64,000 nucleotides of DNA from Carboxylicivirga agarovorans (GCF_050589845.1 NZ_JBNGPA010000031.1:10008-74007); one strand, 5' to 3'. Positions 35,159-45,133 are shown, counted from the first letter of the stretch. Translations and numbers: made by a program. The notes: generated by a model from the letters alone, not told the origin.

Positions 35159-36304
35159 ATGAAGACGTTTTATCTATTACTGTTAATGCCAATGATAATA
35201 GTAGCATGCGGCAAACCCATCAACGATAGCAACACCAATCAGTTTCAACAAATCCGTGTAGGTATTTTTGACACCAACGGTGATAGTCCCGGATGTATCA
35301 CCGATGCCTATGAGGCAATACGGATTGACTCAATGATGATACCCGAAATTATTGGTGCAGCCACTATTATGTCAGATGAGGTGTTTAATTACGATTTATT
35401 ACTTTTTCCCGGCGGATCGGGAAAGGCCCAGACCATTAAGTTAGGTCAACTGGGTATGAAGCGGGTGCAGAACCTGGTAAACGAGCATGGCATGGGCGTG
35501 CTGGGTATTTGTGCCGGTTCCTATGTTTTGTCACAAACCGGGGGTTATCCCTCTCTTGATCTGAGTGGCTTTGAGGCCATAGATATTGAGCACGACCACC
35601 GCGGGCATGGTTTGGTCAAATTCTCATTGACAGAAGATGGTAAGGCATTCTTCCCCGAGTTGAATGGAGAAGAGGTATGGTATTCGAAATATTATGAAGG
35701 ACCGGTACTGACAGAACCTCAAAACCAGTTGTTTAATGGAAAATCATTATCAACCATGTTAAGCGATGTTCACACGGTTGAAGGTGCTCCTGCCAATATG
35801 ACCAATAATCGTCCTTTTATTACCGCTACAGAAGCTGGCAAAGGCAAAGTGGTAACTTTTGTCGGACACCCTGAGAATACACCCGGAATGCGCTGGATGA
35901 TACCACGCATGGTGCGCTGGGCTACCAATAGCGAGCAGATAGGATACCCTGCAAGCGTTGTACGTCCGCACATATATAAAGGGGAGTTGCTTTATACTAG
36001 TGAACAGTTAAAAAAACAAGGGGAGTACTTTGATATGCTATGGGGCACTGAACAGGAAAAAACAGTAGCCATTAATAGTTTGGTTGCGCAGTCCTCATGG
36101 TCGGCCAAGAAAAAAATAATTGGTTTATTGCGTGATGAGTCTCCTAAAGTCAGGTTGACTGCAGCTAAAGCCATTGTGGAGCTTGAACGAACCGATGCGA
36201 TGAAAGACCTTGAAGTGGCAGTGGCAAATGAAACAGACAATGCCTTAAAATCAAAATTGGAAGAGTATTTACAGGAGTTGCAAGGCATGTTAGGAAAAAA
36301 ATAA
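35159..36304 (+). CDS. BPL_N (amidotransferase-like) lipoprotein with C-terminal HEAT-like repeats
   Basis: A 381-residue lipoprotein (start at M in MKTFYLLLLMPMIIVACGK; lipobox Cys at 17). An upstream in-frame ATG at 35060 exists but would spoil the signal peptide. Residues about 32-270 match the BPL_N/GATase1-like fold: IRVGIFDTNGDSPG, LLLFPGGSGKA and GICAGSYVLSQ with a nucleophile-like C118. The last 90 residues are alpha-helical with HEAT-like repeats (KKKIIGLLRDESPKVRLTAAKAIVELERTDA). The family resembles a glutamine-amidotransferase domain without the usual partner; substrate unknown. Confidence 0.78.
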   Translation: MKTFYLLLLMPMIIVACGKPINDSNTNQFQQIRVGIFDTNGDSPGCITDAYEAIRIDSMMIPEIIGAATIMSDEVFNYDLLLFPGGSGKAQTIKLGQLGMKRVQNLVNEHGMGVLGICAGSYVLSQTGGYPSLDLSGFEAIDIEHDHRGHGLVKFSLTEDGKAFFPELNGEEVWYSKYYEGPVLTEPQNQLFNGKSLSTMLSDVHTVEGAPANMTNNRPFITATEAGKGKVVTFVGHPENTPGMRWMIPRMVRWATNSEQIGYPASVVRPHIYKGELLYTSEQLKKQGEYFDMLWGTEQEKTVAINSLVAQSSWSAKKKIIGLLRDESPKVRLTAAKAIVELERTDAMKDLEVAVANETDNALKSKLEEYLQELQGMLGKK

Positions 36305-36339
36305 ACCTTAAATACTGGTCAGGTTAGTACTTGTTTATT

Positions 36340-36347
36340 TAGCTTTG
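36340..36347 (+). promoter_or_regulatory. Predicted -7 promoter element for the histidine phosphatase gene
   Basis: TAGCTTTG is a full TAnnTTTG match, 26 bp before the GTG start at 36373. Confidence 0.4.
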
Positions 36348-36372
36348 TACCATTAATCAAAAGCTTGATTGT

Positions 36373-37095
36373 GTGAAGATAAAAAGGTCAGTCATAAATG
36401 TATTAGTTGCATTGCCACTGGCATTGTTGGCTGCCTGCGCCGGAAAGCAAGGGCTAAGCAATGATGCCTATTACAATGGATTTGATGATGGCCGGGCCTT
36501 CACAAACATTGAGGCTGCTGATAGCGGGACCATGAAAATATACCTGATCAGGCATGCCAAACCCAATGTGAAAAAGAGAAAAATATGCACCTCAGCTATG
36601 GCTCAGGCCTATGTTGATGCCTACGCCCAGGCGCCAATAATACCTTTTGACAGTTCACTGCTTAGCTATGATCTGCCATTTGATCAAACGATTTATTGTT
36701 CCAGTTTAAGGCGGGCCCGTGAAACAGCGCTGGCCATCTTTGGGGAGAATTATCACTTTGTTGTTGATCCGCAATACAGGGAATTTGAAACACGCATTAT
36801 TGCACAGCAAAATACCTTTTCCTTACCGCTTATTGTTTGGCAAACGCTAAGCAGGGCAGCGTGGGTTTCAGGTTTAAACCAAAGGGGTATAGAAAGCTAT
36901 ACAGAAGCCAAAGAACGGGCGCAGCGTGTGGCTGTCAACCTGGCACTTGCAGCAGAAGAGCAGCATACGGTTGTATTGGTTGCACATGGAATGCTCAACC
37001 GTGCCGTTGCCGGTCAACTGAAAAAAAATGGCTGGCAAATTGTGCAGCGACAAGGACATATCAACATTGGCGCAACTGTGCTTGTAAAAGAATAA
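36373..37095 (+). CDS. Histidine phosphatase superfamily lipoprotein, GTG start
   Basis: A 240-residue lipoprotein (lipobox ALLAAC, C22) of the phosphoglycerate-mutase-like superfamily: KIYLIRHAKPN (R60, H61 nucleophile), SLRRARETA (second Arg) and VVLVAHGMLNRA (H205). It would remove phosphate from a small molecule or polymer in the periplasm. The GTG at 36373 is the only start that keeps the whole signal peptide. It begins 68 bp after the BPL_N gene. Confidence 0.82.
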   Translation: MKIKRSVINVLVALPLALLAACAGKQGLSNDAYYNGFDDGRAFTNIEAADSGTMKIYLIRHAKPNVKKRKICTSAMAQAYVDAYAQAPIIPFDSSLLSYDLPFDQTIYCSSLRRARETALAIFGENYHFVVDPQYREFETRIIAQQNTFSLPLIVWQTLSRAAWVSGLNQRGIESYTEAKERAQRVAVNLALAAEEQHTVVLVAHGMLNRAVAGQLKKNGWQIVQRQGHINIGATVLVKE

Positions 37096-37138
37096 AAGAG
37101 ACTATAAAAACGAATGACAGATCTGTTCATTGACTAAC

Positions 37139-38080
37139 ATGACGACTCACAACTATATTTACACTTTTAAGTTCGACACGCATAATGAACAGTTGTGTAA
37201 GCTTGAATCACGACAATTATTTGGAAGAGAAGCAAGTAATAAGCTGCTGTTTTCCAATGTGCTGATTGATCCCTCAATAAGCCCGTTCATTAAAAACCGC
37301 TTTGAAATTATTTCATCGGCAGACGACTATGCCGGTTTGCTGAAAATAATTAAGGATAAAAGCATTTGTGTTGATGGTTTTAAAGTCGAATACATGGTGC
37401 TGGATGGCGATACAACAGGTTATGCCGAAAGGCTTACGAAACTTAAAGATGTTGGTTATTGCATCGAAGGTGATCCGGACTATGTTAAGCCATCCATCAT
37501 TTATTCCATATGTATGTATGACGTTACATGGTATTTTGGGATACTCGAAAAACACGATACCAGCTGGTTTAAACACAAAAATAAACCCTTTTCATTCAGC
37601 AGTGCCATTAACATGGACATTGCCAAGGCCCTTGTCAGTATTGTGTCAAAAGGCGATAACAACAGGCGTCTACTGGATGCAGGTTGCGGCGTTGGCACGG
37701 TTATGCTCGAAGCATGTATTGCGGGTTTTGATATTGAAGGCTGCGATATTCATTGGAAAGCCTGCCAGTCGACCCGTAAAAACCTGGCACATTATAACTA
37801 TACGGCCAATGTTTATCGCACCGATCTGAAAGACCATGGCACCAGCTATGATGCAGCTATAATTGATCTGCCCTATAACTTGTTTAGTCATTCCGATGAC
37901 GATAATGCGTTGCACATTATTGAATCGGCAGCCAAGCTGGCCAGCCGCCTGGTGCTTGTATCCACATCTGATATTAAAGAACTGATACAGAGATCTGGAT
38001 TAACACTGGATGATTACTGTGCGGTTGAAAAGAAGGGGAAAAAATTCTCAAGGAATATATGGGTGTGTGAAAAGAACTAA
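37139..38080 (+). CDS. Trm11/RlmKL-like RNA (guanine-N2) methyltransferase homologue
   Basis: A 313-residue protein (TTG at 37130 is less likely than ATG at 37139). The C-terminal half is a UPF0020/THUMP-associated methyltransferase: LLDAGCGVGTVMLEACIAGFDIEGCDI (SAM-binding, DAGCGVG at 180-186) and the active-site motif DLPYNL (243-248), where the family has (D/N)PPY. The N-terminal part has the YIYTFKFDTHNEQLCKLESRQLFG of the Trm11/THUMP-like region. It probably methylates guanine N2 in a tRNA, but the target is not fixed by sequence. Confidence 0.75.
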   Translation: MTTHNYIYTFKFDTHNEQLCKLESRQLFGREASNKLLFSNVLIDPSISPFIKNRFEIISSADDYAGLLKIIKDKSICVDGFKVEYMVLDGDTTGYAERLTKLKDVGYCIEGDPDYVKPSIIYSICMYDVTWYFGILEKHDTSWFKHKNKPFSFSSAINMDIAKALVSIVSKGDNNRRLLDAGCGVGTVMLEACIAGFDIEGCDIHWKACQSTRKNLAHYNYTANVYRTDLKDHGTSYDAAIIDLPYNLFSHSDDDNALHIIESAAKLASRLVLVSTSDIKELIQRSGLTLDDYCAVEKKGKKFSRNIWVCEKN

Positions 38081-38138
38081 GGCGCTAATCATCTTGCTAT
38101 TGTTATCACTGTTAAAAACTGATGTAACATAAATAACC

Positions 38139-38846
38139 ATGCACATACATTTTATTATACACGAGGCATTTGAAGGACCGGGAGCCATCAGGCAATGGGC
38201 CCTGAAGAGGCAATACAACTGCACATATACGCACTTGTATGCAGGCGATGCTTTGCCTCAGCATTGTAATGATTTTGATATGCTTATCGTAATGGGTGGG
38301 CCCCAGTCGCCCGACATGAGCCGGCAGGAGTGCCCTCACTTCAACAGTGGGGCTGAGCAGCAACTGATAAAAATGGCTGTTGACAGTGGTAAGATCGTTT
38401 TAGGAGTTTGCCTGGGAGCACAGATGATCAGTAATGCCCTGGGGGCAACAACAACAGCAAGCCCGTTCAAAGAGATAGGTTTATATCCGGTTACTTTAAC
38501 CGAAGCGGGAAAAAAGGATGCCTTGTTTACGGATTTTCCTGAAGTATTTGATTGCGGGCATTGGCACGGAGATATGCCAGGACTAACAAAAGACGCGGTT
38601 GTTCTGGCACATAGCGAAGCATGTCCGCGACAAATTATCCGCTTTGCCCCAAAAGTATATGCTTTTCAGTGTCATTTTGAATTCACGCCTGATGATATTG
38701 ATGCGATGATAACCAACTGTGCGAAGGAACTGGAAGAAGAAAAGGATGCAGCATTCGTCCAATCGGTCGCTCAATTGCGGGCCAATGATTACAGTGGTGC
38801 GAATGCTTTGTTATTCAAATTGCTTGATCAGTTGGTAAAACGGTGA
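38139..38846 (+). CDS. Class I glutamine amidotransferase domain protein
   Basis: A 235-residue stand-alone GATase1 of the GMP-synthase-like type: MGGPQSPDM, LGVCLGAQMISNALG (nucleophile C91) and FQCHFEFTPDDI (H179, E181) complete the triad. The partner synthetase is not adjacent. Such proteins act as gamma-glutamyl hydrolases, amidotransferase subunits or peptidases; the substrate cannot be named. Confidence 0.85.
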   Translation: MHIHFIIHEAFEGPGAIRQWALKRQYNCTYTHLYAGDALPQHCNDFDMLIVMGGPQSPDMSRQECPHFNSGAEQQLIKMAVDSGKIVLGVCLGAQMISNALGATTTASPFKEIGLYPVTLTEAGKKDALFTDFPEVFDCGHWHGDMPGLTKDAVVLAHSEACPRQIIRFAPKVYAFQCHFEFTPDDIDAMITNCAKELEEEKDAAFVQSVAQLRANDYSGANALLFKLLDQLVKR

Positions 38847-38911
38847 TCAGTAATCATCAATTACAGGTTCTATGTCTGGTCGATCAACTCATGTCACTGT
38901 TCTAAACCATT

Positions 38912-38955
38912 ATTGCGCGTAACCAGGTCGAATGATCATTTTGGCTACGCGCAAT
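38912..38955. terminator. Inverted repeat between converging genes
   Basis: ATTGCGCGTA (38912-38921) and TACGCGCAAT (38946-38955) pair perfectly around 24 nt. It has no T-tract but lies between two converging gene ends and may slow both transcripts. Confidence 0.45.
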
Positions 38956-38994
38956 GGAGGTTATTGAGGTGCATTAAAACACCTTACTGCCAGC

Positions 38995-40158
38995 CTATTC
39001 TTTTATAGGATTGGTATTAATGGCATGAACGATTTTCCAGTTGTCATCAATATTTCGCCATACAGAGGTAAAGCTCCCTTTTAACTCAACCTTATCACCT
39101 TCTTTAGGAGTTGCGGTATAAGCAAATATTTGAGTAACAGTAGCAATGTTCTCAGCTGGTACCTCAACTGTTTCGCTTAGTATTTCAACATTCCAGGCAG
39201 TATACATATCGTGTGCTTTGTATACCCTGTCAACAAATTCCTTATACGAATCAAGGGCCTCGCCATTGACAACAAAGCAAAACTCAGGGCCGCTGTAATA
39301 GTTTTTCACGTATTTACCAACGTCGCGTGAGTTATAGTCGGCCACGAACTGTTGAGCCTGAACCTTTACCTCGCTGGCAATCATTTCGCGTTTAGCCATC
39401 CACTTGGCTTCTTTACCCTTCTTTTTAGACATGGTGAACTCATCATTGACCTCATAGGCTTTTTTATAGCTCTTGGCAGCCTCTTTATAGGATTTAACCG
39501 CCATAAAATAATCGCCTTTTGAATCATATGGATTGGCCTTGTCAGGCGCCATTTCTATGTACTTGTCGAAGGATGCCTTAGCTTTGTCAAACTCCTTATT
39601 TGCCATGTGCATATAGCCTTTGGTATTGTGAATTGATGCCAGCTCAGGACTCATCTTTGCACATTCGTCAAGTATGCTCAATGCTTCAGCCCTTGTTTCG
39701 TCATTGCCACCAAGGTTATAGGCCAGCATGGTTTTAGCAAAAATGTTTTTGGGGTATAACTTAACTAACTGACGACTTTCAGCTATTGGAATGTATTTAG
39801 GATCAGCCTTCATTTTGACAGCACCTTCCTTCAGAACTTTTTCTCCCTTGTTCATTTTTCCCGTGTAGTCTGCCATCTTATCCAGTGCAGCTTCCCTGCT
39901 GGCTTTATCGCCGACAAGGGATTGCAAAAAGTAAGCCATAAAGAAATTGGGGTCGGCTTCCAGGGCTTTCTTATTAACTTTCTGCATTTTAGCAAACTCT
40001 ACATCGTAAACAGCATCCATGGCTTCGGTGTAGAGCGCTTTGGCTTCTTTAGATTTTGTGGTAGCGGGCAAATACAAGTCCTGTGCAACTAAAGGAGCAA
40101 CCATCGCCATTAGCAGAACTGTAAGCAGTCCCTGCCTTATTAAAGTAATCTTTTTCAT
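38995..40158 (-). CDS. TPR-repeat protein with C-terminal SnoaL-like (NTF2) domain
   Basis: A 387-residue exported protein; the start at MKKITLIRQG keeps an ordinary signal peptide cut after VAPLVAQ (an upstream in-frame ATG at 40209 is unlikely). Residues about 30-250 are TPR repeats (ASIHNTKGYMHMANKEFDKAKASFDKYIEMAPDKA is one). The last 120 residues (FVADYNSRDVGKYVKNYYS ... GSFTSVWRNIDDNWKIVH) match the SnoaL/DUF4440 NTF2-like fold. The joint is unusual and suggests a scaffold with a small-ligand pocket. No partner gene is adjacent. Confidence 0.75.
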   Translation of the reverse strand: MKKITLIRQGLLTVLLMAMVAPLVAQDLYLPATTKSKEAKALYTEAMDAVYDVEFAKMQKVNKKALEADPNFFMAYFLQSLVGDKASREAALDKMADYTGKMNKGEKVLKEGAVKMKADPKYIPIAESRQLVKLYPKNIFAKTMLAYNLGGNDETRAEALSILDECAKMSPELASIHNTKGYMHMANKEFDKAKASFDKYIEMAPDKANPYDSKGDYFMAVKSYKEAAKSYKKAYEVNDEFTMSKKKGKEAKWMAKREMIASEVKVQAQQFVADYNSRDVGKYVKNYYSGPEFCFVVNGEALDSYKEFVDRVYKAHDMYTAWNVEILSETVEVPAENIATVTQIFAYTATPKEGDKVELKGSFTSVWRNIDDNWKIVHAINTNPIKE

Positions 40159-40300
40159 GATAGGTGTTTTTATAATGAATAACAGGGTATTATACACCCA
40201 AAATAACATTCTGTCAATAGATTGAATATGGAATGTCGAACAAGTGATACTGCCTTCTTGTTAAAAACGGCTTTCGGCGTTCAGGCTGAACTGAAAATTT

Positions 40301-40310
40301 CGAGTGTTCG
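40301..40310. repeat. CGAGTGTTCG palindrome, copy 1 of 3
   Basis: CGAGTGTTCG also occurs at 57329-57338 and 63904-63913, each time in gene-free DNA and followed by A/G-rich sequence (AAAAAA, GAAGAA, AAAAGA). The gap 40210-40414 around it has no gene. Confidence 0.4.
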
Positions 40311-40414
40311 AAAAAATAATATAAGTCACATTTTCACCAATTTGCATGCTGTTAGTAAAGACCTTAAGGTCTGAACAATAGGCTGGCACAAATTTGCAAT
40401 CCGTGTCTGGTATA

Positions 40415-40446
40415 TAAAAAAAGAGAGGTGAAAATTCACCTCTCCT
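40415..40446 (-). terminator. Intrinsic terminator after the lipoprotein GH92 gene
   Basis: On the minus strand GAGAGGTGA pairs with TCACCTCTC and is followed by T7, 30 bp beyond the GH92 stop. Confidence 0.85.
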
Positions 40447-40475
40447 TAACTACTAACTAAATGTTACAGTATTTA

Positions 40476-42734
40476 CTATTTACTCATTGAAGGAGGTAAT
40501 GCCGAAACACCCCATTCTTTGGCCGGAGCCGATCCCATAATAAGTTTCAGTTCACCACCCTTCATCATTTCATTATGGGTAAACCATGAACGTTCCAAAG
40601 CCGCGCCATTTAAGGTGGCACTTTGTATATAAATGTTCTCTGGTGAGTTGTTTTCCGTTTTGATAATGAATGTCTGTCCGTTGGCCAGTTCTATTTCAGC
40701 TTTGTCAAATAAAGGTGATCCTAAAATATAATTACCATCAGCCGGATTGACCGGGTAGAAACCCATTGAGCTTAACACATACCAGGCCGACATCTGACCG
40801 CAGTCTTCATTACCACAAAGACCATCCACTTCTGTCGTGTACATGGTGCGATGTATTTCATTAACACGTTCTGCGGTTTTCCATGGTTTACCAACATAGT
40901 TGTAGGCATATGCCACATGGTGACTTGGTTCATTCCCGTGCGCATACTGTCCGATCAATCCACTGATATCAGGAGATGCATGCTCACCTTTAACGGCTTC
41001 GTCAATGGTGAATAATGAATCCAATTTGGTAACAAAATTATCTGGTCCGCCATGTAAGATGACCAAACCGTTAATATCGTGGGGGGCAAACCATGAGTAT
41101 TGCCATGCATTACCCTCAACATATTCGTCGTCGCGGTGAGAAGAGTATAGCGGATCAAACTCTTTCTTCCATTCGCCATTGGCCAGTTTACCTCGCATAA
41201 ATCCTGTTGAAGCATCAAAATGATTTTTATAATAGGCGGCTCTCTTCATAAATTCCTGGTAAACTTCTTCGTTACCAATTGATTTGGCTACTTGTGCGAT
41301 ACACCAGTCGTCATAAGCATATTCCAGTGCTTTGGAAACCGATTCGTTTTCAAGGTCTGCAGGCAGATACCCGTATTCACGATAGTGATTTAAGCCTTCA
41401 TGATCGGTCATGGCACTGGCCACCATGGCTTCTAAGAGCTCATTGCCATCAATATCGGTAATTAAGCCCTTCTGCCAGGCGTCGGCTATAACCGGTATGG
41501 CATGGTATCCAATCATACAATTGGTTTCATTTCCAACAAGCTCCCAAACCGGAAGCAAGCCGCTTTCGCGGTAAATAGCCATAAACGAATGGATAAAATC
41601 ATGGACCTTATCTTCCTGTATCATTGTAAACAAAGGATGGCTGGCGCGGAATGTGTCCCACAGTGAGAATACTGTATAACGCTCAAAACCTTCGGCTTTA
41701 TTTACTTTCCCATTCAGTCCTTTGTATTCGCCATTATAGTCGGAATGAACATAAGGGGCGATCATGCTGTGGTACAATGCTGTATAGAATATTGTTTTAA
41801 CATCTTCTTCAGGTGTTTGCACCCTGATCTTACGCAGTTCTTTTTCCCATGCATCAGATGCCTGCTTGCGCTGAGCAGTAAAATTCCAGTCCGACATTTC
41901 TTTTTCAATGCTCAGGCGCGCACCGTCGATGCTGGCCGACGATAAACCAACCTTAAGCTGTAAAGGCTCTTCTCCGGCCTTATCAAACGATAATACAGCT
42001 CTTACATCTGCACCTTTAAGTTCATTGGCAGCCTGTATCTCACCACCTTTCACCACTTTAAAATCGTTGATGGGCTGATTGGTTTCAATGACAAAGTACA
42101 ACCACTGGTCACTGGCCCATCCTGATGATTTGCGATAGCCGACAAAGCGTGTGTCAGATTCCTTTTTGATGTAGGTGTCAATGGCCTTATCCCAGTTTAT
42201 GGCATGACCCAGATCGATTATAACAGAGCGATCATCGCCGGGTGTAAACGAATAACGATGCAAGCCCACACGTCGCGATGCTGTTAGTTCAGCTTTGATG
42301 CCCTTGTTAAGCAGGTCAACAGTATAGTAACCGGCTTCGGCCGTTTCATGGTCGTGTGAGTAGCTGGCTTTGTAATTGTGTAAAAAGCCTTTACCACCTG
42401 CGGTGGTATCAGAAACTACTTTTTGGTTAGTGGGAAGGATTATTAAGTCGGCCAGATCCCCAATACCTGTTCCGCTCAGGCACATGTGGGCAAAACCAAC
42501 CAACTCCGATGATGAGGTATGATAGCCAGACACCCAGTCCCAGCCATTGACACCGTTAACCGGACTTAACTGTACCATGCCAAATGGGGTTGTGGCTCCC
42601 GGAAAGACATGTCCGTGAGCACCCGTTCCGATAAAGGGATCAACGTAGGTCGTTAAACGTGTCTCTTCCTGTGGTTGCTGACATGCCATCATGCCCAAAA
42701 GGGACATGGCAGCAAATAAAATCTTTAGCTTCAT
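40476..42734 (-). CDS. GH92 family alpha-mannosidase lipoprotein
   Basis: A 752-residue GH92 enzyme anchored by a lipobox (LLGMMAC, C18). TYVDPFIGTGAHGHVFPGATTPFGMVQLSP, FSLWDTFRASHPLFT, the catalytic segment VEGNAWQYSWFAPHD and GNEDCGQMSAWYVLSSMGFYPVNP are all canonical. With the ROK kinase just upstream on the same strand it forms a mannose-release and -phosphorylation pair. It is a different subgroup from the 32558 enzyme, which has a signal peptide but no lipobox. Confidence 0.95.
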   Translation of the reverse strand: MKLKILFAAMSLLGMMACQQPQEETRLTTYVDPFIGTGAHGHVFPGATTPFGMVQLSPVNGVNGWDWVSGYHTSSSELVGFAHMCLSGTGIGDLADLIILPTNQKVVSDTTAGGKGFLHNYKASYSHDHETAEAGYYTVDLLNKGIKAELTASRRVGLHRYSFTPGDDRSVIIDLGHAINWDKAIDTYIKKESDTRFVGYRKSSGWASDQWLYFVIETNQPINDFKVVKGGEIQAANELKGADVRAVLSFDKAGEEPLQLKVGLSSASIDGARLSIEKEMSDWNFTAQRKQASDAWEKELRKIRVQTPEEDVKTIFYTALYHSMIAPYVHSDYNGEYKGLNGKVNKAEGFERYTVFSLWDTFRASHPLFTMIQEDKVHDFIHSFMAIYRESGLLPVWELVGNETNCMIGYHAIPVIADAWQKGLITDIDGNELLEAMVASAMTDHEGLNHYREYGYLPADLENESVSKALEYAYDDWCIAQVAKSIGNEEVYQEFMKRAAYYKNHFDASTGFMRGKLANGEWKKEFDPLYSSHRDDEYVEGNAWQYSWFAPHDINGLVILHGGPDNFVTKLDSLFTIDEAVKGEHASPDISGLIGQYAHGNEPSHHVAYAYNYVGKPWKTAERVNEIHRTMYTTEVDGLCGNEDCGQMSAWYVLSSMGFYPVNPADGNYILGSPLFDKAEIELANGQTFIIKTENNSPENIYIQSATLNGAALERSWFTHNEMMKGGELKLIMGSAPAKEWGVSALPPSMSK

Positions 42735-42891
42735 GTTTAGTCTATTTAATTATTTCAATTACTTACCAAACAGAAGTTGAAGTTAAAAACCTGTATAAGT
42801 CAGACGATAATTGAGCGAAGACGAATGCATGTTTTGAGCAGCGATCCGGCTTCGCCCATAAAGCCTGTAAACTTATTTCACATGTGGTGGC

Positions 42892-43866
42892 TTATTGCTC
42901 CACTTGTTCAAGTTCTTTCCATACAATGGCACTGGCACCTAATACTGCGATCTTGGCTCCATCTAATTTAGAAGGTAAGAGCTGCACTTTGTCACTGTAT
43001 AAAAAGCACATGTTCTCTTCCATGTGTTTCTTAGTTGGTTTAAAAATGTAATCGCCGGCCTGTGCCAGACCACCAAATAAAAACACAGCTTCAGGACTTG
43101 AAAAGGCAACAAAATCGGCAATTGCACGTCCAAGCATCATACCGGTTTGTTCAAATGCTTCAAGGGCCAGCTCATCGCCTTTAACAGCTGCATCATATAC
43201 CATTTTAGAGGTAAACTGACCTGATGGCACCTTGCGCAGATCACTCGGGATCTTGGTATTGGCATTCAGCTCTGAAACGGTACGGCAAATACCTGTTGCC
43301 GATGCATAGGTTTCAAGGCAGCCTTTGCGACCACAGCCACACTCACGCCCGTTACGTTCAGTGATAACATGACCCAGCTCACCTGCAAAACCATCATGGC
43401 CTAAAACCAGCTCGTTATTGACAATAATACCACTCCCAACGCCTGTACCTAATGTAAGCATAATAAAATTGCTCATGCCCCTGGCACCACCATACATTAA
43501 TTCACCCATGGCGGCTGAATTCGCATCATTGGTCAATGCAATGGCCGGATAATCAAAATACTCACGCAGTAACTTAACAAAAGGCACCACGTCGCCCCAG
43601 CCCAGGTTAGATGCACCAACAATTTCGCCAGTGTAGTAGTTGCTGCTTGGTGCGCCAACACCAATGCCCATTACTTCAACTTCTTCATCAAGCTCATAAA
43701 CTGTTTCATTGATTTTTGCACTGAGTACATCGAGGTAATTTTTCACGTCGGTATTGGTCAGTGTAGGTGTCGCTGATTCGGCCAGCAGATTACCCGACCT
43801 GTCAACAACGCCAATTACCGTATTGGTTCCACCAATATCAATACCAATTGCTACTTCTTTCTTCAT
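42892..43866 (-). CDS. ROK family sugar kinase (glucokinase-like)
   Basis: A 324-residue cytosolic kinase: ATP site GIDIGGTN (8-15), catalytic D114 in LTNDANSA, H166 in GELGHVIT, and the ROK zinc motif CGCGRKGC (C176, C178, C183). Phosphorylates glucose, mannose or a similar hexose. It lies 157 bp upstream of the lipoprotein GH92 gene, so free mannose is a good candidate substrate (inference). A 286-bp gap without a gene separates it from the outer-membrane protein gene. Confidence 0.88.
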   Translation of the reverse strand: MKKEVAIGIDIGGTNTVIGVVDRSGNLLAESATPTLTNTDVKNYLDVLSAKINETVYELDEEVEVMGIGVGAPSSNYYTGEIVGASNLGWGDVVPFVKLLREYFDYPAIALTNDANSAAMGELMYGGARGMSNFIMLTLGTGVGSGIIVNNELVLGHDGFAGELGHVITERNGRECGCGRKGCLETYASATGICRTVSELNANTKIPSDLRKVPSGQFTSKMVYDAAVKGDELALEAFEQTGMMLGRAIADFVAFSSPEAVFLFGGLAQAGDYIFKPTKKHMEENMCFLYSDKVQLLPSKLDGAKIAVLGASAIVWKELEQVEQ

Positions 43867-44152
43867 CTTTAAATGAATTTTAGTTTTAATTAAACACTTG
43901 TTGTTTTTTGGTTGATGGATTTAAGTAAAAGCGCATTAATACTTAAACCCGCCTAAAGATAAGATTTAATCAAGAGCCAAAAACAAGTGCCGGCATATAT
44001 ACCTCGTTCAAAATGTAAAACATTTACAAACTCGATCAACATCTATCAAATGTAGCCATTTAAGAAGTAAGAGGCGGACCAAAAAAGGTGTAAGCAGATG
44101 GTTTTGACTACAATTATACGTAATTTGAACAAGAGACCACCCGCCTGAAACA

Positions 44153-45133
44153 TTATCGCATGCCTTTGCCAAACAATCCTTTCTGTCGCCCCTGGCGTCG
44201 GCCAAAATAATACGTTAAGTCAAAAAACGGCAGTATGGCGGTGCCATTCGTATCAACATAATTGGCAAAGGAGAGAATGTAACCAAGGGAAACCGATATG
44301 CGGGGTGTAATGAGTGCTTGTAACTCTGTATTTTGTTCCAGGGCACCGTTTCCCGAGAAATCGCCTCTGAAATATTTAAAGCCGCCACCCAGCATTAGTA
44401 TTGGCGTCATCTGCCAGTCGGCGCGCAATTTGGCATAGGCCGTATAACCCGATCCTGTCAAAGCCGGACTGCGGTTAGCCAGCATATGTCCTTTTAATTC
44501 CTGCAGATCTGAGTCGCCAAAGGGAACACCAAAGTCAACTCCAATGCCACCCGTTATGATAATATAGGGTTTATCACGACCACAGCGTTCATTATTCATT
44601 ATTAATCGCGATACCATTAATTCATTTTTCATTGATAAGATAAACGGGATCTCTTCAGCCGGATCGAGAATTGAGGTGTAGTTGCGATGATTGATCCAGT
44701 TCAATCCTGGCGTGGCTGAATAAAAACCGTGCTTTGATGCAACATACCATTGGTCATTTCTCCAGCGCTTTTTCAGGTACAGGTTAGGGATCCAGTAATT
44801 AAAAAACAGGTGCGATGATAATTCGAGTCCCGGTTTTAAGCCATAGCGCGATGGATTGACCAGGCTGATATTACCCGCCCTGTTATAAACCGTGTTGGCG
44901 GTTTCACCATGCCATAGCAGGTCATCCCGGTTATCATTCTGACGAGCACCCATTGGTTGGTTGGGGTTAAATGCGTTGCGTTCATCTTTCTCGAAGGCAT
45001 CTTGCTGTCGCTTCTTTATCTCGCGCTTCGATGTGCCTTTATTGCGCTTGAATTTCTTTTTGCTTTGTGCATCAATCTGACCGCTCATGCAGCAAAGCAG
45101 TATAATTATCAGTATATAAAATGATTTTTGCAT
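44153..45133 (-). CDS. Predicted outer-membrane beta-barrel protein, family unknown
   Basis: A 326-residue exported protein (signal MQKSFYILIIILLCCMSGQIDAQ). A highly basic stretch (KKKFKRNKGTSKREIKKRQQ) follows the cleavage site, then residues from about 80 show alternating hydrophobic strands with aromatic ends and the C-terminal LTYYFGRRQGRQKGLFGKGMR. This looks like a small beta-barrel with a Lys/Arg plug. I do not recognise the family. It is divergent to the TetR gene, 192 bp apart. Confidence 0.65.
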   Translation of the reverse strand: MQKSFYILIIILLCCMSGQIDAQSKKKFKRNKGTSKREIKKRQQDAFEKDERNAFNPNQPMGARQNDNRDDLLWHGETANTVYNRAGNISLVNPSRYGLKPGLELSSHLFFNYWIPNLYLKKRWRNDQWYVASKHGFYSATPGLNWINHRNYTSILDPAEEIPFILSMKNELMVSRLIMNNERCGRDKPYIIITGGIGVDFGVPFGDSDLQELKGHMLANRSPALTGSGYTAYAKLRADWQMTPILMLGGGFKYFRGDFSGNGALEQNTELQALITPRISVSLGYILSFANYVDTNGTAILPFFDLTYYFGRRQGRQKGLFGKGMR

